In this document: positions 16,601 to 23,777 of the stretch, in pieces
Numbering within the stretch: the first letter of the stretch is position 1
Layout: the number at the start of each line of letters is the position of its first letter
DNA from: JAVBOW01 sp031550125
Lineage (GTDB): Bacteria > Bacteroidota > Bacteroidia > Bacteroidales > Rikenellaceae
Assembly (NCBI GenBank): GCA_031550125.1
Contig: JAVBOW010000018.1
Coordinates: forward strand, 1 to 64,000
Length of the DNA stretch: 64,000 bases
Direction: 5' to 3'
Position numbers and translations under genes: made by a program
The notes under the pieces: generated by a model
The model's input: the letters and a program-made list of their open reading frames with translations, nothing else
The model's database searches: none
What the model was told of the DNA's origin: nothing

Positions 16601-17329
16601 AACAATGCCCAGCAGAGCCTTTTCGGCGGCATGTCGTCGGGAGGCGACGTACAGAAGCCCTCACCTCCGGCGGGCGACGCGTGGACGCAACTCGAGATGC
16701 TCAATAAGGAGCGCGAGGTTATAGGCATTTATCTCTCGTCGCATCCGCTCGACGACTATTCGATAATAATCCGCAACTTCACTAATGTTCAACTTGCGGA
16801 TTTTGAGCAGCTTGGCGATATGGTCGGGCGCGATTTCGCCGTTGCCGGCATGGTGACATCCGTGCAGAACCTCATGACCAAAGGGGGTAAGCCTTTCGGC
16901 CGGTTTACCGTTGAAGATTACAGCGGGTCGTACACCTTTACGCTCTTTGATAAGGATTATGAGAAGTTCCGTCCTTTCCTTTTTCCGGAATATTTCCTCT
17001 TGATCCGCGGCAAGGCGCAGTCCAAGCCCTATCGCGACAATGAACTCGAGCCGCGGATAGCTACGATGATGCAACTCTCCGAGGCGCGCGAAACGCTGGT
17101 AAAAGAGATGAGCGTTTCAATGAACATCGAAGATGTGACGGGCGAGCTGATAGAGGATTTCGCCGCCGTTGTGGCCGAGTCGAAAGGCAATATACTGTTG
17201 CGCTGCCGTGTGGTAGATCCCGAATCGGGTGTCTCCGTGGGAATGTTCTCCCGCACGCGCCGCGTCGGCCTTACCAGGGAATTGGTTGAATTCTGCGATT
17301 CTAACGAGTTGCGATACACTCTAATGTAG
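13688..17329 (+). CDS. dnaE: DNA polymerase III alpha subunit
   Basis: 1213 aa from ATG at 13688, since MSQFVHLHVHTQYS is the conserved N-terminus. This is the replicative polymerase. Order: PHP domain (about 1-270) with the HLHVH metal motif (His6, His8, His10); palm with the catalytic PDVDIDF at 453-459 and the nucleotide-binding PGRGSAAGS just before it; thumb, fingers and beta-binding region; tandem helix-hairpin-helix near residue 900; OB fold near 1060 (DFAVAGMVTSVQNLMTKGGKPFGRFTVED). The intact PHP ligands suggest a possible metal-dependent activity there. A 50-bp gap leads to trxA. Confidence 0.97.
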   Translation: MSQFVHLHVHTQYSILDGASPVKTLVKRAKELDMPAIAITDHGNMFGVKEFHDAAVKAGVKPILGCEVYVVRNRHEKDKDEKAGDHLVLLAKNLEGYHNLIKIVSYSWTEGFYYKPRIDKELLRRYSNGLICSSACLGGEVPQTILNRDLEAAGKVVEEFKAIFGEDYYLEMQLHPSGDPRIDGEVFERQKVVNKAVVELSRRHGVKYIASNDVHFVMEDDAPAHDRLICLNTGRDLDDPTRMRYTAQEYLKSYDQMAALFAEYPEALSNTVEVADKVEEYHLKRKPLMPNFPLPEDFVIDQARLRETFLKKLKNETLKAKIEAGAPIEEAIASSAHAKELEEQLTIARQFLYLEHISFLGAEKRYGSPLPENVRNRMEYELKTIEWMGFPGYFLIVWDFIRAARDMGVSVGPGRGSAAGSAVAYSLGITNIDPIKYDLLFERFLNPDRISLPDVDIDFDEDGREAVLKYVVDKYGRERVAQIITFGSMAPKLAIRDVARVQKLPLSESDRLAKLVPEKPGTSFAKAFKEVPELAKERESSNPLIRDTLKYAEKLEGSIRQTGVHACGVIIGQDNLENFAPIAVAKDADLNVVQFEGKLVEDVGLIKMDFLGLKNLSIIKDAVENIRATRGEEIDIDAIPLDDALTYELYSRGDTTGLFQFESPGMKKHLRNLKPNRFEDLIAMNALYRPGPMEYIPSFVERKHGREKVTYDLPDMEEYLSDTYGITVYQEQVMLLSQKLAGFTGGQADTLRKAMGKKIRSTLDELKPQFLEGATAKGHDSKVCEKIWSDWEAFAEYAFNKSHSTCYAYISYQTAYLKAHYPSEYMAALLSRNLSDIKKISFFMDESKRMGIPVLGPDVNESYLRFASDAEGNIRFGLAAVKGVGEAAVESIIAERKAGGKFKSVYDFMERVNLQSVNKKTIENLALSGALDALAGFPRSTFFAADAKSGDGEGIFLETLVRYGNLVQAERNNAQQSLFGGMSSGGDVQKPSPPAGDAWTQLEMLNKEREVIGIYLSSHPLDDYSIIIRNFTNVQLADFEQLGDMVGRDFAVAGMVTSVQNLMTKGGKPFGRFTVEDYSGSYTFTLFDKDYEKFRPFLFPEYFLLIRGKAQSKPYRDNELEPRIATMMQLSEARETLVKEMSVSMNIEDVTGELIEDFAAVVAESKGNILLRCRVVDPESGVSVGMFSRTRRVGLTRELVEFCDSNELRYTLM

Positions 17330-17379
17330 TCTTTCGTATAAAGATAAACTTTAATAAACTATTGTAAAATATTAAGATC

Positions 17380-17694
17380 ATGGCATTAAAAATTACCAAC
17401 GACAATTTTGACGAGCTTGTGGCATCCGGCAAGCCTTTGGTTATCGATTTCTGGGCCGAATGGTGCGGTCCCTGCCGCGCCATAGCGCCCATAGTGGAAG
17501 AGCTGGCCGGCGAGTATGAAGGCCGCGTGGTGGTAGGCAAATGCGACGTGGACGAGAATGACGCGCTGACCGCGAAATTCGGCGTACGCAATATTCCCAC
17601 TGTCGTTTTCCTTAAAGGCGGCGAGATGGCGGAAAAGCAGGTGGGTGCCTGCACCAAAGCGCAGCTGGAAGAGAAAATAGCCAAAATATTATAG
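17380..17694 (+). CDS. trxA: Thioredoxin
   Basis: 104 aa, cytoplasmic. The redox motif WAEWCGPCRAIAP (Cys28-Gly-Pro-Cys31 region) and the cis-Pro in VRNIPTVVF are both canonical. It reduces disulfides in ribonucleotide reductase, peroxiredoxins and others. It is preceded by an AT-rich leader with no clear -7 box, and followed at 17707-17745 by a strong hairpin, so the transcript ends here. Confidence 0.97.
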   Translation: MALKITNDNFDELVASGKPLVIDFWAEWCGPCRAIAPIVEELAGEYEGRVVVGKCDVDENDALTAKFGVRNIPTVVFLKGGEMAEKQVGACTKAQLEEKIAKIL

Positions 17695-17706
17695 AACTTC
17701 CGATCC

Positions 17707-17745
17707 GCCTGCCCGGGATTGCATCGAATCGTCTCCCGGGCAGGC
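17707..17745 (+). terminator. Terminator after trxA
   Basis: Perfect 12-bp stem (17707-17718 with 17734-17745), 15-base loop, 12 bases after the trxA stop. It rules out the upstream in-frame ATG at 17719 as the start of the next gene. Confidence 0.7.
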
Positions 17746-17775
17746 CGGACCGGTCTATTACGCCCCGCGGATAAT

Positions 17776-18744
17776 ATGTTCTACGACCACAAGCAATCCA
17801 ACGGAAAGAACAGCCATTGGCGTTATTACATGTTCGCCTTATGGCGGTCGGCAACGCCTGGCTTCCTTTTTCGCATGCGATTGAAAAAGACGTTGTCCGA
17901 CCTTGAGGACAGGCCGGACAGGGAGTATATCCTCGACAGGGTAAATTATTATAATAAGCTGAGGGTCTATACGGCGTTGCCGCCCGGCACGGCCCCGCTA
18001 TCCCGTTTCCGCCGCAAAGGAAACAGGTCGCTATATTTTTTCGACACTTTTGAATATGTCCGGTGGTTTCCTCGAAAACTATTGTTCCGCTACGCGTTTG
18101 GCGATCTAACGACGGTTCCCGAATACCCATCCATCGTAAAAAGCCGCCCTGTGGCGGGCGATAACGCCAATTCGGTATTGCTTAACCTGGTTAAACTGCG
18201 GCACTTTACGTTCCTTGACGATAAAAAGTCTTTCCGCGAAAAGATGGATAAGGCCGTTTTTCGCGGCCATATAACCAATAAACCACACCGTATGGCTTTC
18301 GTCGAGCGCTATTTCGGCCACCCGGCATGCGACGTGGGAGTGATAAGTCCGAGGGCCGATTTTCCGAAGGAATGGTCGGAGAACAAGCGCCTTACGCTTT
18401 GGCAGCACCTCGACTATAAATTCGTCATAGCCCTGGAGGGCGTAGATGTGGCCAGCAACCTGAAATGGATAATGTCATCTAACTCCGTGGCGGTGATGCC
18501 CCGCCCGAAGTATGAAACATGGTTTATGGAGGGACGCCTTCTCCCCGGCGTCCACTATATAGAGATCAGTGAGGACTATTCCGATCTGCCCGAACGTATG
18601 GAACATTATATCGCCCATCCGGAGGAGGCGGAGGAGATAATCCGCAACGCCCACGAATATGTGGAGCAATTCCTCCGTCCTGAGCGCGAAAAACTTATCT
18701 CATTGTTGGTGTTGGATAAATATTTCCGGTTCACCGGCGAGTGA
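17776..18744 (+). CDS. GT90 (LpsA/CAP10-like) glycosyltransferase
   Basis: 322 aa from ATG at 17776; the ATG at 17719 falls inside the trxA terminator hairpin. The second half matches glycosyltransferase family 90: KAVFRGHITNKPHRM, LDYKFVIALEGVDVASN, LKWIMSSNSVAVMPRPKYE and TWFMEGRLLPGVHYI are the conserved blocks, with the Glu-Gly and Trp-Phe-Met-Glu residues in place. Bacterial members build lipopolysaccharide core or capsule sugars from nucleotide sugars at the inner membrane face. It stands alone, convergent with aroE (7 bases between stops), away from any visible LPS cluster. No promoter box is obvious. Confidence 0.8.
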   Translation: MFYDHKQSNGKNSHWRYYMFALWRSATPGFLFRMRLKKTLSDLEDRPDREYILDRVNYYNKLRVYTALPPGTAPLSRFRRKGNRSLYFFDTFEYVRWFPRKLLFRYAFGDLTTVPEYPSIVKSRPVAGDNANSVLLNLVKLRHFTFLDDKKSFREKMDKAVFRGHITNKPHRMAFVERYFGHPACDVGVISPRADFPKEWSENKRLTLWQHLDYKFVIALEGVDVASNLKWIMSSNSVAVMPRPKYETWFMEGRLLPGVHYIEISEDYSDLPERMEHYIAHPEEAEEIIRNAHEYVEQFLRPEREKLISLLVLDKYFRFTGE

Positions 18745-18751
18745 GCGGACG

Positions 18752-19489
18752 TTACGGCCGGCCGTTCCATATTTCCCACGACTTTTCAGCCTGGTAGGCG
18801 AGCATGCCGCTCCCGTTGACTATCCTTGCGCCCTGGCTTTGGCCGCGCTCCAGAAAGAACGTCAGCGGCGGATTGTATATCATGTCGTACAGGAAATTCC
18901 TCGTCGATATGGCCTCGTAAGGAATGTCAGGACATGAATTTATGTCCGGGAAAGTCCCCACAGGCGTAGTGTTTATTATTAGCGGGTAATCGTATATCTT
19001 GGCCGAATTCACCTCTTCGTACGTTATGTGTCCCGCCGTCTGGCTTCTCGATACCATCAGGTATTCCATCCCAAGCTCTTTTAGCACGAATGTCACGGCT
19101 TTCGACACCCCTCCGCTACCCAGCACGAGGGCGCGGGGGCGTTGACCTTTTAGGAATTCGAGCAATGCCCGACGGAATCCGTATGCATCGGTGTTATATC
19201 CCGTAAGCTCGCCCCCTTCTATTTTCACGCAGTTTACGGCGCCTATCTCGGCGGCCAGAGGATCGATTCCGGTAAGGTATGGCAATATAGCTTCTTTGTA
19301 AGGTATGGTTACGTTGAAACCGCACAGGCCGGGTCTGGAGGCGATCAATTCAGGCAACGATCCGATGTTCTCCAATGGCATATTGTCGTAGGAGCAGCCG
19401 GCAATTCCCTCTTTTCGGAACTTTTCGGCGAAATACCGCTCCGAGAACGAGTGTCCCAGCGAATAGCCTATCAGCCCGTAGCGTTTCAT
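18752..19489 (-). CDS. aroE: Shikimate dehydrogenase
   Basis: 245 aa, slightly shorter than E. coli AroE (272). It reduces 3-dehydroshikimate with NADPH in the chorismate pathway. The substrate-binding N-terminus has GYSLGHSFSERYF (Ser pair) and FNVTIPYKEA (catalytic Lys). The NADP fold has VLGSGGVSKAV, then a MVSRSQTAG segment carrying the Ser-Arg that contacts the NADPH phosphate. Its ATG overlaps the dedA stop by 4 bases, so it is translationally coupled to that membrane-protein gene. Confidence 0.93.
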   Translation of the reverse strand: MKRYGLIGYSLGHSFSERYFAEKFRKEGIAGCSYDNMPLENIGSLPELIASRPGLCGFNVTIPYKEAILPYLTGIDPLAAEIGAVNCVKIEGGELTGYNTDAYGFRRALLEFLKGQRPRALVLGSGGVSKAVTFVLKELGMEYLMVSRSQTAGHITYEEVNSAKIYDYPLIINTTPVGTFPDINSCPDIPYEAISTRNFLYDMIYNPPLTFFLERGQSQGARIVNGSGMLAYQAEKSWEIWNGRP

Positions 19490-20142
19490 TTTTTTGCCGA
19501 TTCCCTGCGTTTGATACGTACGAACTCCACCACTCCGGGTATGACTGAGATTATGATGATAGCTATCATCAACATACTTAGGTTGTTGCGGACAAATTCC
19601 AGCTCGCCGAAGAAATATCCGGCATACATGAATATAGCCACCCAGGCCACGCCGCCGATGACGTTGAAACTGGCAAAGCGTTTGTAATTCATGTGTCCCA
19701 TGCCTGCAACAAAGGGGGCGAAGGTGCGGACTATCGGCACGAAACGAGCCAGGATGATGGTGCCGCCGCCATATTTTTCATAAAACTCGTGCGTTTTTTG
19801 CAGGTAGCTCTGTTTAAAGATCCTGGAATCCGGATTGCTGAACAACTTTTCGCCGAAAAATTTACCTATCAGGTAATTGCATGCGTCGCCGAGTACGGCC
19901 GCCCCCATAAGCAGGAGCGCCATAAGGTGTACGTTAACATTGTTGGAACCTATGGAGGCTATGGTCCCGGCCACGAAAAGCAACGAGTCTCCCGGCAGGA
20001 AAGGTGTGACCACCAATCCCGTCTCGCAAAATATGATAAGGAAAAGGATGGCGTAAATCCATGTGCCGTACATTGCCACCAACTCGGCCAGATGCACGTC
20101 GATGTGGAGTATGAAGTCTATAATTTGCTGTATCACTTCCAT
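19486..20142 (-). CDS. DedA-family inner membrane protein
   Basis: 218 aa, about five membrane-associated helices. Family signatures: ETGLVVTPFLPGDSLLFVAG near 41-60, GDACNYLIGKFFGEKLF, and the ARFVPIVRTFAPFVAGMG block with the conserved F-x-P-x-x-R-T. DedA/VTT proteins act as lipid scramblases/undecaprenyl-phosphate or phospholipid transporters and support membrane homeostasis. It is preceded by a leader of about 105 bases containing a dispersed repeat and the promoter at 20252-20259; aroE is coupled downstream. Confidence 0.92.
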   Translation of the reverse strand: MEVIQQIIDFILHIDVHLAELVAMYGTWIYAILFLIIFCETGLVVTPFLPGDSLLFVAGTIASIGSNNVNVHLMALLLMGAAVLGDACNYLIGKFFGEKLFSNPDSRIFKQSYLQKTHEFYEKYGGGTIILARFVPIVRTFAPFVAGMGHMNYKRFASFNVIGGVAWVAIFMYAGYFFGELEFVRNNLSMLMIAIIIISVIPGVVEFVRIKRRESAKK

Positions 20143-20145
20143 TTC

Positions 20146-20215
20146 AGGGCTGTTTTTAAATGACCGGTCTCAATAATGCGTTGGCCGCACGTTTAAGCTA
20201 CGCCGCTTTCTTATA
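20146..20215 (+). repeat. Dispersed intergenic repeat, copy B
   Basis: Contains CGGTCTCAATAATGCGTTGG and CCGCACGTTTAAGC, followed by a CGCCGCTTTCTTAT-like tail. It shares these blocks with copies at 241 and 34024. It lies in the dedA leader, a few bases from the start codon. Confidence 0.5.
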
Positions 20216-20251
20216 CTCAACCTGCCTTCCGTAAATGTCCGTACCGATTTA

Positions 20252-20259
20252 CAAAGTTA
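20252..20259 (-). promoter_or_regulatory. -7 box for dedA-aroE
   Basis: Reads TAACTTTG on the minus strand, 109 bases before the dedA ATG. Confidence 0.5.
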
Positions 20260-20284
20260 GCAATTATTCGTGAACCCGTAACCA

Positions 20285-20309
20285 TTAAAAAGCCGGGAGT
20301 TACCCCGGC
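20285..20309 (-). terminator. Terminator after the PUR-like gene
   Basis: On the minus strand GCCGGG pairs with CCCGGC (20304-20309 with 20292-20297) and is followed directly by TTTTTAA. It lies 18 bases after the stop of the 20327-20674 gene. Confidence 0.75.
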
Positions 20310-20326
20310 CGTATTTAGACGAACGT

Positions 20327-20674
20327 TTAAAGTTTATCGAATTCGTCGTCGGCCAAACTCTCCGTATAACCTGCGGACGCCGAGTCGGTAATGAAAAATT
20401 CGGGTTTGTGTTGCTTTATATATCCTATCACCTCTCCCAGGCCTTCGCCGAATTTGGCGAAATCTTCTTTGTAAAGGTGTATTTTATTTTTGTCGTAAAA
20501 TACCGAGCCGTCAACCCCCAGCCTTTTGCGGCTTTCCGTTATCGTCAGGTAATAATCGTTGTTGCGGGTGGCCTTGACGTCGAAAAAATAGGTCCGCCGG
20601 CCTGCCCTGACGGGTCTCGAAAAAACCTCGTCGCCCGTTTCGTCCGGGTCTCTGCGTGAGTCGAAATTTGCCAT
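20327..20674 (-). CDS. DUF3276 / PUR-alpha-like nucleic acid-binding protein
   Basis: 115 aa. One PUR repeat: RPVRAGRRTYFFDVKATRNN and DYYLTITESRK, followed by a helix (HLYKEDFAKFGEGLGEVIGYIK) match the DUF3276/PUR-alpha fold found across Bacteroidota and spirochaetes. Borrelia BpuR, of this fold, binds DNA and RNA and regulates gene expression; a similar role is inferred here. The gene is a self-contained unit with a good -33/-7 promoter and a classic terminator, as expected for an abundant small regulator. The acidic C-terminal tail (SLADDEFDKL) is outside the fold. Confidence 0.85.
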   Translation of the reverse strand: MANFDSRRDPDETGDEVFSRPVRAGRRTYFFDVKATRNNDYYLTITESRKRLGVDGSVFYDKNKIHLYKEDFAKFGEGLGEVIGYIKQHKPEFFITDSASAGYTESLADDEFDKL

Positions 20675-20706
20675 ATTACGTTAGCTGGAATTATGTTTCG
20701 CCGCCG

Positions 20707-20736
20707 CAAATATATGAAAAATAAGCTATATGCAAA
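20707..20736 (-). promoter_or_regulatory. -33/-7 promoter of the PUR-like gene
   Basis: On the minus strand TTTG (20733-20736) is followed after 18 bases by TATATTTG (20707-20714), 32 bases before the ATG. One of the best full promoter matches in the window. Confidence 0.75.
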
Positions 20737-20786
20737 CATTTGGCCTACAGAAACTTCATTTGTCCGCACGGAATCCCTTCCAGACG

Positions 20787-22397
20787 CTACAGGATGGGCT
20801 TTGCTCGTCGCTCCCAATTATCCAGAATATCCATCGCCTCCTTCACCACCGGGTCGCCCGCAGAGTTGAGCGTACGGTAGTATTCGTTGAGCGACCATAG
20901 CTTTTGGGCTATCGCGGCCTTTATCACCGTGGCGATGTAATTTCCCGATGTTTGCATGCCTGCGCTGTCTGCCGGGACCGAGCGTTTTTCGCCCAGGGCC
21001 ACAAGTGCGTCCGACATGGTTTTATCCATCGTAAAGCCTTTTTCGAAATCGTCGTATGTTCGGTATTTTTCCTCCAGCGCCTTGCGGTTGGCGTCCATGT
21101 AGCTTATCACGAATTCGTTCAATACGCCGCGCCTTACAAGTTTAGCCAGATATGGCGAATACCAGGTGGTGTCCGACGGGACATTCACGTCGGGATAGAT
21201 GCCTCCGCCGCCGTAAACGGTCCGGCCTTTGCGCAGGGTGCGGTATTTGAGCGAGTCCATGCCCGGAACGGTGTCCAACGCATGCTGGTCGTAGCGCTCA
21301 TAATGGGCGCGGTAGTAATCCTCCTTATGGCCCATCTCGAAAGGATTCTGTATAACGCGTCCGGTGGGGGTGTGGTATCGCGCCACGGTTATGCGCACCG
21401 ACGAACCGTCTAATAGCGGAAATTGTTTCTGTACCAATCCCTTACCAAAACTGCGACTACCCACTATCAGGCCGCGGTCCCAATCCTGCACCGCTCCGCA
21501 GACGATCTCGCTGGCCGACGCGGAACTCTCGTCTATCAACACCACCAGCCGACCTTTCATAAACCGGCCGTTGGCTTGTGCGCGGTACTTTTCGCTGCCT
21601 ACCATGCGTCCCTCGGTAGACACTATCTCTGCTCCCTTGGGGAGGAAAATCTGGCTCATCGCCACAGCCTGGTCCAGCAGCCCTCCTCCGTTGCCGCGCA
21701 AATCCAGCACGAGGGCGTCTATACGGCCCAGCTTGTCGAGAGCGACATTGAACTCGCTCGCCGTGGTGTGCGCAAAGCGGTTCACCTTAACGTATCCCGT
21801 CGAGGGAGACAGTTTGTAGGCGGCGTCTACCGACGTCATGGGGATATTGTCGCGTACTATTCGGAAAGAGAGCGGGGCCGGCTCGCCGCGCCTGACCACT
21901 TCTATCTCAACCGCAGAGCCTTTCGGGCCGCGCAGTTTCGACGGCACTTCGTTTTGTTTCATGCCTACGGCGCTTTTGCCGTCTATAACCGTTATGCGGT
22001 CGTTGGCGGCCATGCCCGTCTTTTCCGCGGGGCCGCCTACGATTGTATTTACGACAATGACAGTGTCGTTAAGTACGTTGAATTCTATGCCTATGCCGCT
22101 GAAACTGCCGTCGAACGATTCGTTCACCTGTTTCATGTCGCTCTCGGTGATGTAGGCCGAATGAGGGTCGAGTTCCAGCAATACCTGCTCTATCGCTTTC
22201 TCTACGAGTTTCTTATTGTTCAGGGTGTCTACGTACGAAAGGTTCAGATAGGTGAAAAACTGCCCGAATTTCTGTAACTGGTACGATGGATCCTCCTTGT
22301 TCGTTTGCGGCCTGGCTTGCGGCGGGGTACGCAGTTGGGCGGTGGCCGCCGCTATTGTCAGGGCCAATGCCAGTGTCGTTGCGAGAGGCTTTATCAT
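20787..22397 (-). CDS. S41 family C-terminal processing peptidase (CtpA/Prc-like)
   Basis: 536 aa, exported: signal peptide about 1-20. PDZ domain about 85-165 (GSFSGIGIEFNVLNDTVIVV). The catalytic core has the Ser in DESSASASEI (291-299) and the general-base Lys in SFGKGLVQK (Lys319), the Ser/Lys dyad of tail-specific proteases. These trim C-termini of periplasmic or lipoprotein substrates. The C-terminal 120 residues (about 415-536) form a helical extension common in Bacteroidota members. Its ATG overlaps the hisS stop by 4 bases, so it is coupled to a translation gene. Confidence 0.92.
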   Translation of the reverse strand: MIKPLATTLALALTIAAATAQLRTPPQARPQTNKEDPSYQLQKFGQFFTYLNLSYVDTLNNKKLVEKAIEQVLLELDPHSAYITESDMKQVNESFDGSFSGIGIEFNVLNDTVIVVNTIVGGPAEKTGMAANDRITVIDGKSAVGMKQNEVPSKLRGPKGSAVEIEVVRRGEPAPLSFRIVRDNIPMTSVDAAYKLSPSTGYVKVNRFAHTTASEFNVALDKLGRIDALVLDLRGNGGGLLDQAVAMSQIFLPKGAEIVSTEGRMVGSEKYRAQANGRFMKGRLVVLIDESSASASEIVCGAVQDWDRGLIVGSRSFGKGLVQKQFPLLDGSSVRITVARYHTPTGRVIQNPFEMGHKEDYYRAHYERYDQHALDTVPGMDSLKYRTLRKGRTVYGGGGIYPDVNVPSDTTWYSPYLAKLVRRGVLNEFVISYMDANRKALEEKYRTYDDFEKGFTMDKTMSDALVALGEKRSVPADSAGMQTSGNYIATVIKAAIAQKLWSLNEYYRTLNSAGDPVVKEAMDILDNWERRAKPIL

Positions 22398-23752
22398 TTT
22401 ACTATGGAGGCTATTTCGTCGAACCTTACGGAGCGCTGCTCTCCCGTAAGCATGTTTTTTAAGGTGGCAGCTCCCTGTTGCATCTCTTCACTGCCTATCA
22501 TCGCCACGTAAGGGATGGCGCGACGATTGGCGTAGTCCATCTGTTTCTTGACTTTACCTGCGTCGGGATATATCTCGCACACTATGCCCTGGCGGCGCAG
22601 CGCGGCGAGCTGTTGCAGCGAGCAGGACTCTTCCTGTCCTCCGAAATTGACGAACATGAGCCTGGTGGATAGTTCCGCATCGGCGGGAAAGAGGTCGAGG
22701 GCGCACATTACATCGTAGATGCGGTCGGCGCCGAACGATATGCCCACGCCCGAAGTGTCGGGCATGCCGAAGATACCAGTAAGGTCGTCGTAACGACCTC
22801 CTCCGCATATGCTTCCTATCTGGTAGTCTTTGGCCTTTACCTCGAAGATAGCCCCCGTGTAATAATTTAGTCCGCGGGCGAGGGAGAGATCTATCTCTAT
22901 ATCGAGGCCTACTCCGAGAGCCTTTGTATAACCCAGCAACGACTCCGTTTCCTCAATGCCTTTAAGGCCTGTCTCTGAACTCGATATTATTTGCTTTAAC
23001 GTGCTTAATTTTTGCTCGTTAGTGCCACTTAACTCAAGTATGGGCTTTAGCTTCTCCGCGGCTTCGGCCGATATGCCTTTTGAAAGGAGTTCTTCCCTTA
23101 CGGCGTCCATGCCTATTTTGTCGAGCTTGTCTATGGCTACGGTTATATCCGTTATTTTGTCGGCATGTCCGATGGTTTCGGCTATGGCGTACAGTATTTT
23201 GCGGTTGTTAACCTTAAGCGTCACGTTAATCCCGAGCCTGCCGAACACAGCCTCCACTATCTGTACCAGTTCGGCTTCGTTCACCAGGCTGCGGCTGCCG
23301 ATAATGTCCACGTCGCATTGGTAGAATTCCCTGTAACGCCCTTTTTGCGGCCTGTCGGCCCTCCATACGGGTTGTACCTGGTAGCGGCGGAAAGGAAATA
23401 TTATTTCGCCTTGATGTTGAACGACATAGCGGGCGAACGGCACCGTAAGGTCGTAGCGAAGTCCTTTTTCGCAGATCCTGGACGCGAGCGCCGCCGGCGA
23501 GGCGATATTCTCCGGGGTTATGTCATTTGTGAAATCGCCCGAGTTCAATATCTTGAACAGCAGCTTGTCGCCCTCTTCGCCGTATTTTCCCATAAGCGTA
23601 CTGAGGTTTTCCATCGCCGGGGTTTCCAGCGGCAAAAAACCGTATGTGCGGAAAACTTCGCGTATGGTGTCGAACATATAGTTCCGGCGGATCATTTCTG
23701 CGGGAGAAAAATCGCGCGTCCCCTTGGGTATGGAGGGCTTTTGTACGGCCAT
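22394..23752 (-). CDS. hisS: Histidine--tRNA ligase
   Basis: 452 aa. Class II synthetase charging tRNA-His. Motif 1 is near FLPLETPAMENL, motif 2 is YRYQVQPVWRADRPQKGRYREFYQCD-like (read in two parts around 125-150), the His-specific LARGLNYYTGAIFE is near 289-302, and motif 3 is GVGISFGADRI. The anticodon-binding domain occupies the last 100 residues. It lies 25 bases downstream of ettA and overlaps the S41 peptidase gene, giving an ettA-hisS-S41 transcript. Confidence 0.95.
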   Translation of the reverse strand: MAVQKPSIPKGTRDFSPAEMIRRNYMFDTIREVFRTYGFLPLETPAMENLSTLMGKYGEEGDKLLFKILNSGDFTNDITPENIASPAALASRICEKGLRYDLTVPFARYVVQHQGEIIFPFRRYQVQPVWRADRPQKGRYREFYQCDVDIIGSRSLVNEAELVQIVEAVFGRLGINVTLKVNNRKILYAIAETIGHADKITDITVAIDKLDKIGMDAVREELLSKGISAEAAEKLKPILELSGTNEQKLSTLKQIISSSETGLKGIEETESLLGYTKALGVGLDIEIDLSLARGLNYYTGAIFEVKAKDYQIGSICGGGRYDDLTGIFGMPDTSGVGISFGADRIYDVMCALDLFPADAELSTRLMFVNFGGQEESCSLQQLAALRRQGIVCEIYPDAGKVKKQMDYANRRAIPYVAMIGSEEMQQGAATLKNMLTGEQRSVRFDEIASIVK

Positions 23753-23777
23753 GCTGCAATGCTTTAGGTGTGGCGTG

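Noticed and set aside
17719..17775. Upstream ATG for the GT90 gene
   Set aside because: It lies inside the trxA terminator hairpin, and its residues are not conserved-looking.
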